Shown piece by piece: positions 1 to 6,648 of a DNA stretch of 7,582 bases. Positions within the stretch are counted from its first letter, which is position 1, and every line of letters begins with the position of its first letter. Origin of the DNA: Gammaproteobacteria bacterium (GTDB lineage: Bacteria; Pseudomonadota; Gammaproteobacteria; UBA9339); assembly GCA_018814965.1 (NCBI GenBank), contig JAHIYS010000095.1, positions 1-7,582 of the forward strand, written 5' to 3'. The notes under the pieces were generated by a model that saw only the letters and a program-made list of their open reading frames with translations, ran no database searches and was not told the DNA's origin. A program made the translations under genes and the position numbers.

Positions 1-22
1 CTTGAAATCTGGGGTTTTTTGC

Positions 23-141
23 TGTCATTGCGAGCCAGAGGCGAAGCAATCTCAGCGAAGCAGGGATAGCGCAGTGTAAATTGTCACGTCCGTGTCAAAT
101 TTGCGCAACATCGCAAGCGTTTCTTGCTCTTCGCAATGACA
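23..141. repeat. Imperfect palindromic repeat, probably a dispersed intergenic element
   Basis: The segment begins with TGTCATTGCGA (23-33) and ends with its exact reverse complement TCGCAATGACA (131-141). The two halves stay roughly complementary inward: GCGCA near 69-73 faces TGCGC near 102-106, and CACG (85-88) faces CGTG (91-94) across a 2-base centre. The whole could therefore fold into one long, interrupted hairpin. The octamer GCGAAGCA occurs twice in the left arm (41-48 and 55-62). Palindromes of the form GTCATTGCGAG...GAAGCAATC are, as far as I recall, repeated between genes in several bacterial lineages, but I cannot check copy number here. It sits just past the 3' end of the O-antigen ligase gene. 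No T-run follows on either strand, so it is not a standard intrinsic terminator. No target-site duplication is evident and no transposase is present. Confidence 0.7.
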
Positions 142-167
142 TACAAAGCATCAGGCAGAAACTCTGG

Positions 168-1373
168 CTACTTACTTGATTTTTTTATTTTCGTTGATAA
201 TGCAGCAAAAGCTAATGCAATAAAATAAATATAAAAATGCCTCATGGTAATATCTGATAAACAAGTATTAGATAAAGACCCAAGCATAATACTGACAATC
301 ACACCACGAGCTATATATTTTTCTTTTTCAGGTAAAAACTTGCTATACCATAAAGGTATTGAAAAAAACAATAACAATACGATCAGACCTACAATTCCAA
401 ACTGCACCCCGATATAGATATACTCATTGTGCGGATTGGGGGCTGTTATAACATTGAGATCTAGTGGCGTAGGCTTAATCGAACTATACTCTTTAACATA
501 ACTACCGGTGCCAGCACCAAATACAGGATGAGCTTTGATTAGTTTGATCCCATTTTTTACAAACGTCATACGCAAACCAACAGAAGTATTCTCATTCTGT
601 TGATAAACTTTAATATCATTAAATATAAAATTTATCCTACCTTTAAATGTGGAAGAAAAACTAAAAGCTAAAACAAAAAGAAGCGTTACACTTGCTCCCG
701 CTATAATCAAACCTCTCCATCCCATTTTTTGCTCAAAAAACAAAAGCATGAGCGCCATAAAAATGAAATAACCAGACCTTCCCATACTTCGAAATAAAAC
801 TGTATGAACTATAAGAATAAAAATTATAATCCATGCCATACGATAACGAGAAGATGCAGATGCTATTTTAAATAAAGATAAATAAGCTGCAAAAGCCATC
901 AAAAAATTAAAATCAATACTTGATTTAAAGATCTCTACCGCTCCAGTAGCCCCCCAACTTAAATATCCATGGGTTCTTAGATATGAAGCTACTAGCATTA
1001 CTAAAATTCCCCCAATAAAAGAAAGAATAGCGTAATTACGCCACTTTTCTTCCATAAATACAGGAAAAAGCATTACTGCTAACAAATATTTAGCATGCTT
1101 ACGTAGCACAATTAAAACATCGGTAATTGGACCAGTAGAATAAGTACTGCCAATTAAAAATAATAAGAAAAAAAGTAAAAATGCTAATGTCACTGGATTG
1201 CGCACAATCAAATTAAATTTTTCACGCAGATTTCCTGCGGCAATATTTAGTATGATAGCAAGAGGAAATAATATAACCGCAGCTGCTGTTGAAAGTACTA
1301 TTGCTGGCGCGGCTGCAACAGCGCAAATCTTACTAGCCAATTCGCATTTTTGTTTGAATTTTGAAAGATTCAT
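168..1373 (-). CDS. O-antigen ligase / Wzy-type polymerase family membrane protein
   Basis: This is a polytopic inner-membrane protein of 401 residues from the chosen start. It has about ten hydrophobic segments and one large polar loop, the architecture of the O-antigen ligase/polymerase (Wzy_C) family. The core helices carry GRSGY (about 198-202). They are followed by a periplasmic-type loop (about 245-320) with the family pattern of an Arg near 268, then HPVFGAGTGSY (about 282-292), and NPHNEY with His near 315, matching the conserved His of WaaL-like enzymes. Members transfer undecaprenyl-linked polysaccharide to lipid A-core, or polymerise repeat units; sequence alone does not separate the two. 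The start is set at ATG 1371-1373 because GGAAGAG lies 7 bases upstream. The longer GTG start at 1403 has no ribosome site and lies at the predicted transcription start. It is downstream of an unrecognised membrane gene with its own likely promoter between. No glycosyltransferase genes are adjacent, so the substrate is unknown. Confidence 0.8.
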   Translation of the reverse strand: MNLSKFKQKCELASKICAVAAAPAIVLSTAAAVILFPLAIILNIAAGNLREKFNLIVRNPVTLAFLLFFLLFLIGSTYSTGPITDVLIVLRKHAKYLLAVMLFPVFMEEKWRNYAILSFIGGILVMLVASYLRTHGYLSWGATGAVEIFKSSIDFNFLMAFAAYLSLFKIASASSRYRMAWIIIFILIVHTVLFRSMGRSGYFIFMALMLLFFEQKMGWRGLIIAGASVTLLFVLAFSFSSTFKGRINFIFNDIKVYQQNENTSVGLRMTFVKNGIKLIKAHPVFGAGTGSYVKEYSSIKPTPLDLNVITAPNPHNEYIYIGVQFGIVGLIVLLLFFSIPLWYSKFLPEKEKYIARGVIVSIMLGSLSNTCLSDITMRHFYIYFIALAFAALSTKIKKSSK

Positions 1374-1379
1374 ATTTTT

Positions 1380-1386
1380 ACTCTTC
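1380..1386 (-). promoter_or_regulatory. Ribosome binding site that decides the O-antigen ligase start
   Basis: Read on the minus strand, GGAAGAG is followed by TAAAAAT and then the ATG at 1373. It is the clearest Shine-Dalgarno-like site in the window, and it favours this ATG over the in-frame GTG 30 bases upstream. Confidence 0.6.
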
Positions 1387-1406
1387 CATATTAACCGACA
1401 CACTGT

Positions 1407-1434
1407 TTTATATCATAAAGAACAAAGAGATCAA
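1407..1434 (-). promoter_or_regulatory. Candidate sigma-70 promoter for the O-antigen ligase gene
   Basis: The minus strand reads TTGATC (1434-1429), a 16-base spacer, then TATAAA (1412-1407) preceded by TG one base away, which makes an extended -10. Transcription would start near 1400 and give a leader of about 27 bases that contains the GGAAGAG site. It lies in the 65-base gap after the stop of the upstream membrane gene, so the ligase gene may be transcribed independently. This is pattern matching by eye only. Confidence 0.45.
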
Positions 1435-1438
1435 GACT

Positions 1439-2038
1439 TTATGCTCTATATCTCCAATACCCAAGCTTTATCCCTGCGTGCTTAAGATTGGGCAGTAATT
1501 TTTTAGCGATATAAAAGGATATTATGGCGCCTAAGATAGGTATCATTAGCTCCAAAATAACCAATATATAATCTAACTTACTAACTAAAGTAATAGTGTC
1601 CAGAATCAATCTTAATTCAGTGAAAGAACTAGCGATGAATATTATCCCTAAGGGTTTATATATATAAGCCTTCTTTTTTATAACTTCTACCAAAAAAAAT
1701 ATAGGCACGATTGATAATAATGCACCGAAAACCAAACCAAGCATCACGCTAAAAATAAGATCTTCTCCACTTGATAAGCGCATATTCAACATCGGCAAAA
1801 ACCGCAACAGGATTGATTTAGATAATATTACAATCAAAACATTATTTAAAATACGGTATTTATTCCTGGCCTCTTTAGCGATCATTCGGATAGCTAAATT
1901 AAACATTTTCTTTACTTCATCAGATTGAAATCTTATTAGTTCGTCGTAAATTTTTTGGTCACTTATACCCTTTCTTCGTAAGCTATTAATCATCCGCTTA
2001 ATCTGTTGCAGTTGTTCTTTGGTAAATTTTTTACCCAT
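1439..2038 (-). CDS. Unrecognised multi-pass membrane protein, 199 aa
   Basis: I do not recognise the family. The N-terminal 60 or so residues are soluble, charged and helical, with a Lys/Arg/Gln/Glu-rich stretch and the pattern LRRKGISDQKIYDEL (about 20-34), like a short helical bundle. Four hydrophobic segments follow, at about 64-82, 93-118, 127-150 and 157-179, separated by Lys-rich turns such as EVIKKKAYIYK. The tail is short and basic-aromatic (KLGYWRYRA). No signal peptide, catalytic motif or metal-binding pattern is visible. Positive charge at both ends suggests both termini are cytoplasmic. The ATG at 2036-2038 has no good Shine-Dalgarno site; an internal ATG at residue 16 is no better. 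It lies 114 bases downstream of secA on the same strand, with a possible weak -10 (CATAAT, 2069-2064), and 65 bases before the O-antigen ligase gene. A link to envelope biogenesis would rest on position alone. Confidence 0.7.
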   Translation of the reverse strand: MGKKFTKEQLQQIKRMINSLRRKGISDQKIYDELIRFQSDEVKKMFNLAIRMIAKEARNKYRILNNVLIVILSKSILLRFLPMLNMRLSSGEDLIFSVMLGLVFGALLSIVPIFFLVEVIKKKAYIYKPLGIIFIASSFTELRLILDTITLVSKLDYILVILELMIPILGAIISFYIAKKLLPNLKHAGIKLGYWRYRA

Positions 2039-2152
2039 ATAGAATTAACATCATCTATTGCTTATTATGTTAATAGTTGGCATTAGTTGCTGCCGCCGCG
2101 CTAGGCGAATAAGCTTCCAAAGCATTTGGCTGTTTCTCGTATTGAAAATCTT

Positions 2153-4897
2153 TTAGTTCAACTGCCCATGGCAATGTTTAAATTTCTTACCAGAACCACA
2201 AGGACATGAATCATTGCGGCCAACCTTCGGCTCTTCACGCACGAAAGGAGAATTATCATCTTTTTCACCCTCAGACTCCGAATCATTTGCCGCTGCCGTT
2301 CCGCCTGGGGCATGGATAAAATTCAACTTGTTTTGCTCTTGCTGGGCAACACGACGACGCTCCTCTTCTACCTCAGCGGCATCTTCTTTAGTTTTAATAT
2401 GAATCGAATAAAGAACACGAACAACATCTCTCTTTATATTGTCTAACATTCTAGTAAACATATGAAAAGCTTCACGCTTATATTCTTGCTTTGGATTTTG
2501 CTGAGCATATCCGCGCAAATGGATGCTATCACGCAAATGATCCATCGCGGCTAAATGCTCTTTCCATTGCGTATCTAACACCTGGAGCATTATTGACCGC
2601 TCAATATTACGCATTGACTCTGAATCAACCTGTGCTTCTTTTTCACGATAAATTTCTGCTAACTCATTAGTAATCTTCGTACGCAAACTCTCTTCATGTA
2701 ATGAGGCGTCTTGCGCCAACCAATCGCTAATATGCATCTTCACACCAAAATCCTGCTGCAGTTGTCGCTCTAAACCTGAAACATCCCACTGTTCCTCTAT
2801 GCTTTGAGGAGGAATAAAAGTATCAATGACTGAGCTAATTACATCACCCCTCATAACCTCTATAGTTTCAGCAATATCACCTGCTTCCATTAGCTCATCA
2901 CGCTGCTTATAAATTACCTGCCGTTGTTCATTTGCAACATTATCGAATTCCAAAAGACCTTTACGAATATCAAAATTGTGGCCCTCAACCTTACGCTGGG
3001 CATTTTCAACAGCACGACTAACCAAGCTATGCTCAATCACTTCGTTCTCTTTCATCCCTAACTTTTTCATAACTGAAGCAATACGATCTGAGGCAAAAAT
3101 ACGAAGTAAATTATCTTCTAACGACAAATAGAATCTTGAGGATCCAGCATCACCTTGACGACCCGAACGACCTCGCAACTGGTTGTCAATTCGCCGCGAC
3201 TCATGCCTCTCTGAACCAATAATATGTAAGCCCCCCGCTTCTAGAACCTTATCATGTCGCTTTTGCCATGCCTCCTTAATCTTTGCAATCTCATCATCTG
3301 ATGGATTATCTAACCCTTTAATCTCAACATCTAAACTACCACCAAGCACAATATCGGTACCACGACCGGCCATGTTAGTTGCAATGGTAATCGCACCAGG
3401 AAGACCAGCTTGAGCAATAATATTTGCCTCACGCTCATGCTGCTTTGCATTTAAAACTTCGTGAACTACTCCAGCCTTATCAAGTAATCGCGATAGTTTT
3501 TCTGAAGTATCAATAGAAGCTGTACCAACCAATGTTGGCTGTCCTTTATTACTACGCTCTTTAATATCATTTAATACCGCATTAAACTTCTCTTTAGCGG
3601 TCAAATAAATTTGGTCCGGAAGATCCTTACGAATCATTAATTTATGAGTTGGAATCACTACCACCTCTAAACCGTAAATCTGCTGAAACTCATAAGCTTC
3701 AGTATCAGCCGTACCGGTCATCCCTGAAATTTTTTCATAAATTCTGAAATAATTTTGGAAAGTTATCGAAGCCAAAGTTTGATTTTCACTACGGATCTGC
3801 ACTCCCTCTTTTGCCTCTACTGCTTGATGTAAACCATCTGACCAACGCCTCCCCTCCATAGTACGCCCAGTATGTTCGTCAACTATGATCACCTCTCCAT
3901 CTTTAACAATGTAATCAACATCCCGATGAAATAAGGTATGAGCACGCAATGAAGCATTAAGATAATGCATTAATTTAATATTTTTCGCATCATATAAACT
4001 GGCGCCTGGTTCAACCAGGCCCAACTTGGCACACAAACTCTCTACATGCTGATGCCCACTTTCGGTTAGATATGCTTGGCGCACTTTTTCATCTAGAGTA
4101 TAATCACCAATCTCCTCTGGTTTGAGCGGTGGAGAATCTAGCGTTTCTATTTTCTCTTGCTTTTTGAGAGCAGGAATTAATTTATTGATTTTGGTATATA
4201 ACTCAGAACTATCATCAGATGGCCCAGAAATAATTAAAGGGGTACGAGCTTCATCAATCAATATGGAATCAACTTCATCTATAATCGCAAAATATAACCC
4301 TCTTTGCACCTTGTCATCAAAACTAAAGGCCATATTATCGCGTAAATAATCAAAACCAAATTCGTTGTTAGTCCCATAAACAATATCTTTTGCGTATGCG
4401 CTCTTCTTCTCTGCATGATTTTGACCAGCAACAATAACTCCGACAGTTAAACCTAAGAAATTATGAATAGGTTCCATCCAAGCAGCATCACGCTTGGCAA
4501 GGTAGTCATTAACAGTGATAACATGAACCGCTTTGCCAGTTAAGGCATTAAGGTAGGCTGGTAGAGTAGCTAACAAAGTTTTTCCTTCACCAGTGCGCAT
4601 CTCAGAAATTTTACCTTCATGCAGCACCATGGCCCCTATCAATTGAACATCGAAAGGTCTCTGCCCTAATGTTCTTACACTTGCTTCACGCACCACTGCA
4701 AAAACCTCTGGTAACAACATGTTGAGAGTTTCACCATTTTCAAGACGTTTACGAAACTCGTCAGTCTTTGCCTTCAGCTCCTCATTTGACAAAGCTTGCA
4801 TCTGCGGCTCAAGCCGATTAATTACTGCGACATTTTTTGCAAGGCGCCTTATGACTCGATCGTTACGAGTACCAAATATTTTATGTAGAATTTTCAT
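2153..4897 (-). CDS. secA: Protein translocase ATPase SecA
   Basis: SecA is the peripheral ATPase that drives preproteins through SecYEG. From the chosen ATG the protein is 914 residues, close to the 901 of E. coli, and complete. In order it shows [13 protein letters not shown] (Q-motif region, about 78-90), Walker A MRTGEGKT (100-107, Lys106), the [15 protein letters not shown] block (about 175-189), Walker B DEVD (207-210), the preprotein cross-linking region (about 225-370), NBD2 with [10 protein letters not shown] (about 507-516) and the Arg-finger block [15 protein letters not shown] (about 574-588), helical scaffold and wing domains, and a C-terminal zinc motif CxCx8CH (Cys898, Cys900, Cys909, His910) used for SecB and lipid contact. 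GTG at 4909 is in frame, but the ATG at 4895-4897 starts the usual [15 protein letters not shown]-terminus, with a weak AAGTGG site upstream. No recognisable secM precedes it; the upstream neighbour dciA is divergent. All key residues are intact. Confidence 0.98.
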   Translation of the reverse strand: MKILHKIFGTRNDRVIRRLAKNVAVINRLEPQMQALSNEELKAKTDEFRKRLENGETLNMLLPEVFAVVREASVRTLGQRPFDVQLIGAMVLHEGKISEMRTGEGKTLLATLPAYLNALTGKAVHVITVNDYLAKRDAAWMEPIHNFLGLTVGVIVAGQNHAEKKSAYAKDIVYGTNNEFGFDYLRDNMAFSFDDKVQRGLYFAIIDEVDSILIDEARTPLIISGPSDDSSELYTKINKLIPALKKQEKIETLDSPPLKPEEIGDYTLDEKVRQAYLTESGHQHVESLCAKLGLVEPGASLYDAKNIKLMHYLNASLRAHTLFHRDVDYIVKDGEVIIVDEHTGRTMEGRRWSDGLHQAVEAKEGVQIRSENQTLASITFQNYFRIYEKISGMTGTADTEAYEFQQIYGLEVVVIPTHKLMIRKDLPDQIYLTAKEKFNAVLNDIKERSNKGQPTLVGTASIDTSEKLSRLLDKAGVVHEVLNAKQHEREANIIAQAGLPGAITIATNMAGRGTDIVLGGSLDVEIKGLDNPSDDEIAKIKEAWQKRHDKVLEAGGLHIIGSERHESRRIDNQLRGRSGRQGDAGSSRFYLSLEDNLLRIFASDRIASVMKKLGMKENEVIEHSLVSRAVENAQRKVEGHNFDIRKGLLEFDNVANEQRQVIYKQRDELMEAGDIAETIEVMRGDVISSVIDTFIPPQSIEEQWDVSGLERQLQQDFGVKMHISDWLAQDASLHEESLRTKITNELAEIYREKEAQVDSESMRNIERSIMLQVLDTQWKEHLAAMDHLRDSIHLRGYAQQNPKQEYKREAFHMFTRMLDNIKRDVVRVLYSIHIKTKEDAAEVEEERRRVAQQEQNKLNFIHAPGGTAAANDSESEGEKDDNSPFVREEPKVGRNDSCPCGSGKKFKHCHGQLN

Positions 4898-5188
4898 AAC
4901 TGTAACCACTTAATCAATTTTTTAACCACGTTCAGAGACAATTCTCTAAACTTACACCACTTACCCTTAGCGGGATTGTTGCAATCTAAAAATCTTGCAT
5001 TCTAAATCCAGCAGTCTTCGCCGCCCGAGGACAACCATTAAGATCTGTCGCCCCGTTGCAAAACGGTCCAAAAAAATAGCAAAAAACTTCAGATTGCGAC
5101 AGCTCCATAGCAATAATTCATTACTTAAACTCTATGCAAATACCACTGGAATTGGCAATAAAAGTTATTATGCCGTAAAATACCCAAA
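4898..5188. other. Divergent secA-dciA intergenic region with hairpins and competing small open frames
   Basis: About 290 bases lie between two divergently transcribed genes and contain no gene I can confirm. On the secA strand there are two perfect small hairpins: AGAGA-ATTG-TCTCT (4947-4934) and GATTG-CAA-CAATC (4986-4974). A third stem, CCGTT/AACGG closed by GCAA on the plus strand, spans 5053-5066. Three overlapping unproven small frames use the same DNA: a 40-codon ATG frame (5108-4986, minus), a TTG frame of about 48 codons ending at 4967 (5113-4967, minus), and a 65-codon very basic TTG frame on the plus strand (4995-5192) whose TGA overlaps the dciA ATG. The middle of the region is visibly more GC-rich than its surroundings. 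A candidate secA promoter (TTTTCA 5195-5190, 17 bases, CATAAT 5172-5167) would give a leader of roughly 260 bases. Confidence 0.5.
5152..5181 (+). promoter_or_regulatory. Candidate promoter for dciA, possibly leaderless
   Basis: TTGGCA (5152-5157), an 18-base spacer and TAAAAT (5176-5181) form a reasonable sigma-70 pattern on the plus strand. Transcription would begin at about 5187-5189, at or next to the dciA ATG, and no Shine-Dalgarno sequence is visible there. It overlaps the candidate secA promoter on the other strand. This was read by eye and could be coincidental in AT-rich DNA. Confidence 0.35.
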
Positions 5189-5599
5189 ATGAAAACCATT
5201 ACTGAAATCTTTAAAAAGAATAATTCTCTTATTACAAAATTAATCAATAAACTTAAAGACTCTAGGGATCTTGAAATAATTTTTAGGGCTGCTATTGATA
5301 CCAATCTTGCTAAACATTGCCATTTTGCCAATTACAAAAACTCAGAACTAACAGTGATAGTCACCAATACATCATGGGCGACAAGATTTCGCTATGCTAT
5401 TCCTGATATTCTAAAACAGTTACGGATACAGCCTGAATTCAAAGATATATCTAGAATTCGCTATACCATTACACCCTCTGAAATACAAATTCCAAACAAA
5501 AAATCAAAGCCAATAAAACTATCCAGCAACAACGAAATACTCTGGCAAGAAACCATCGCTGATTTAAAGGAAAAAAATAAGATACGATCGCAGAAATAA
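5189..5599 (+). CDS. dciA: DUF721 protein, DciA-like replicative helicase loader
   Basis: The 136-residue protein fits the DUF721/DciA family. After an N-terminal helix (about 1-25), a KH-like core runs from about 27 to 95: LEIIFRAAIDTNLAKHCHFANY, a strand SELTVIVTN (about 52-60), then the family hallmark SWATRFRYAIPDILKQL (about 62-78) and a closing strand SRIRYTI (about 88-94). The Lys-rich C-terminal tail (about 100-136) looks disordered. DciA proteins load the DnaB helicase onto DNA in bacteria lacking DnaC/DnaI-type loaders; the role here is by family, not by direct evidence. In many Gammaproteobacteria a DUF721 gene sits between lpxC and secA, as here. The frame has no earlier ATG, GTG or TTG before a stop at 5159-5161, so ATG 5189 is secure despite lacking a ribosome site. 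It is divergent from secA and convergent with lpxC, with 6 bases between stops. Confidence 0.85.
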   Translation: MKTITEIFKKNNSLITKLINKLKDSRDLEIIFRAAIDTNLAKHCHFANYKNSELTVIVTNTSWATRFRYAIPDILKQLRIQPEFKDISRIRYTITPSEIQIPNKKSKPIKLSSNNEILWQETIADLKEKNKIRSQK

Positions 5600-5605
5600 A
5601 TGGCT

Positions 5606-6529
5606 CTATTTAGAAGCTTCGGATACGACATTTAGAGGCATAAAACCAAACGGCATCTCTTTGGCATCTTCAAAAGTGACCATCTCCCACGCATCTTTAG
5701 CCGCAAGCAACGTTCTTAACAAAGAATTATTCAACGCATGACCAGATTTATAGCCGCTAAAAGAACCAATAACACTACATCCTAGCAGATATAAGTCTCC
5801 AACAGCATCTAGCATTTTATGTTTTACGAATTCATCACTATAACGCAAACCATCCTCATTCATTACCCGATACTCATCTACTACAATAGCATTGTCTAAA
5901 CTACTACCTAAAGCTAAATTATTGGCTCGCAAAACTTCATAATCAGATAATAAACCGAAAGTTCTTGCTCTACTTATCTCCTTAGCAAATGAAGATGATG
6001 CAAAATCAACTGTCGCTGTTTGGGGTACGTTACGAAATACCGCGTGATCAAAATCTATAGTAAAAGATACCTTAAAACCATTATAAGGACTGATGCTAGC
6101 CCATTTGTCACCATCTGTAACTTTAATTTCACGCTTTACTTTTAAGAACCGTTTTGCGGCATTTTGCTCTTCAATACCAGCAGATCTAATCAAAAACACA
6201 AAAGGACCTGCACTACCGTCCATAATTGGAACTTCAGGAGCGCTAATATCAACATAAACATTATCAATGCCCAAACCAGCAAAAGCTGACATTAAATGCT
6301 CAACTGTAGCAACTCTTACTTGGTCTTTGATCAAACATGAGGATAGAGTAGTTTCACCAACATTCTCAGCTAATGCTGAAATATCAACTATTGGATTTAA
6401 ATCAACCCTACGAAAAACTATACCGGTATCAATTGGAGCTGGTCTTAAAGTTATATATATCTTCTTACCTGTATGGACTCCGACGCCGGTAGCACGGATT
6501 AAATTCTTTAACGTACGCTGTCTAACCAT
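5606..6529 (-). CDS. lpxC: UDP-3-O-acyl-N-acetylglucosamine deacetylase LpxC
   Basis: LpxC is the zinc hydrolase that removes acetate from UDP-3-O-acyl-GlcNAc, the committed step of lipid A synthesis, in the cytosol. The 307-residue length matches the usual 305 or so. Zinc ligands and catalytic residues are all present, one position earlier than in E. coli: Glu77 and His78 in [15 protein letters not shown], Thr190 in SRARTFG, His237 and Asp241 in [15 protein letters not shown], and His264 in SGHALNN. The N-terminus [22 protein letters not shown] is typical. In E. coli LpxC is controlled by FtsH proteolysis through its C-terminal tail; here the tail ends VVSEASK, which is not hydrophobic like the E. 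coli LAFKAPSAVLA, so that control may differ (inference). The ATG start at 6529 has only a weak ribosome site. It follows ftsZ after a 119-base gap with a candidate promoter, and ends 6 bases from the convergent dciA stop. Confidence 0.97.
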   Translation of the reverse strand: MVRQRTLKNLIRATGVGVHTGKKIYITLRPAPIDTGIVFRRVDLNPIVDISALAENVGETTLSSCLIKDQVRVATVEHLMSAFAGLGIDNVYVDISAPEVPIMDGSAGPFVFLIRSAGIEEQNAAKRFLKVKREIKVTDGDKWASISPYNGFKVSFTIDFDHAVFRNVPQTATVDFASSSFAKEISRARTFGLLSDYEVLRANNLALGSSLDNAIVVDEYRVMNEDGLRYSDEFVKHKMLDAVGDLYLLGCSVIGSFSGYKSGHALNNSLLRTLLAAKDAWEMVTFEDAKEMPFGFMPLNVVSEASK

Positions 6530-6562
6530 TTAATATTTCACTATAAAAAATAAATTTGCAAG

Positions 6563-6571
6563 ATTGTAACA
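6563..6571 (-). promoter_or_regulatory. Candidate extended -10 promoter for lpxC
   Basis: The minus strand reads TGTTACAAT (6571-6563), an extended -10 with hexamer TACAAT. The -35 is poor (TTCATG at a 17-base spacing), as is common for extended -10 promoters. Transcription would begin near 6556, giving a leader of about 27 bases. No hairpin with a T-run is seen after ftsZ, so readthrough from ftsZ is also likely. Confidence 0.45.
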
Positions 6572-6648
6572 TACATATCTTAAAACATGAAAAGCAATAC
6601 TGCCAGCAAAATCAACATGTTATATTAAAACACCACAAAAAACAAGAC

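Noticed and set aside
1374..1403. GTG start at 1403 for the O-antigen ligase gene
   Set aside because: It has no ribosome binding site and coincides with the predicted transcription start, whereas the ATG at 1373 is preceded by GGAAGAG at good spacing.
1198..1485. 95-codon plus-strand open frame
   Set aside because: It lies almost wholly antisense to the O-antigen ligase gene and crosses its promoter and the end of the next gene. It has no family resemblance, and the minus-strand frame is clearly the coding one.
2116..2129. CCAAA-TGC-TTTGG stem just after secA as a terminator
   Set aside because: The stem is only 5 base pairs, it is AT-rich and no T-run follows, so it does not qualify as a terminator.
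4122..4349. 75-codon plus-strand open frame inside secA, with similar ones at 2214-2402, 3183-3413 and 4719-4913
   Set aside because: All are antisense shadows of the unmistakable SecA frame, with Ser-rich compositions typical of such shadows.
4898..4909. GTG start at 4909 for secA
   Set aside because: It adds four residues ahead of the conserved MKILHKIFG start and has no ribosome site of its own.
5053..5066. CCGTT-GCAA-AACGG hairpin with a GNRA-type loop, near a run of A/T
   Set aside because: On the plus strand an A-run, not a T-run, follows; on the minus strand the T-run comes before the stem. It is therefore not an intrinsic terminator, and 5 base pairs alone are weak evidence for an RNA element.
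5125..5331. 68-codon minus-strand open frame overlapping the start of dciA
   Set aside because: It is antisense to the well-supported DUF721 core; its hydrophobic look follows from AT-rich codons read backwards.
6267..6533. 88-codon plus-strand open frame
   Set aside because: It is antisense to the lpxC N-terminal half, which carries the catalytic Glu77/His78 motif.
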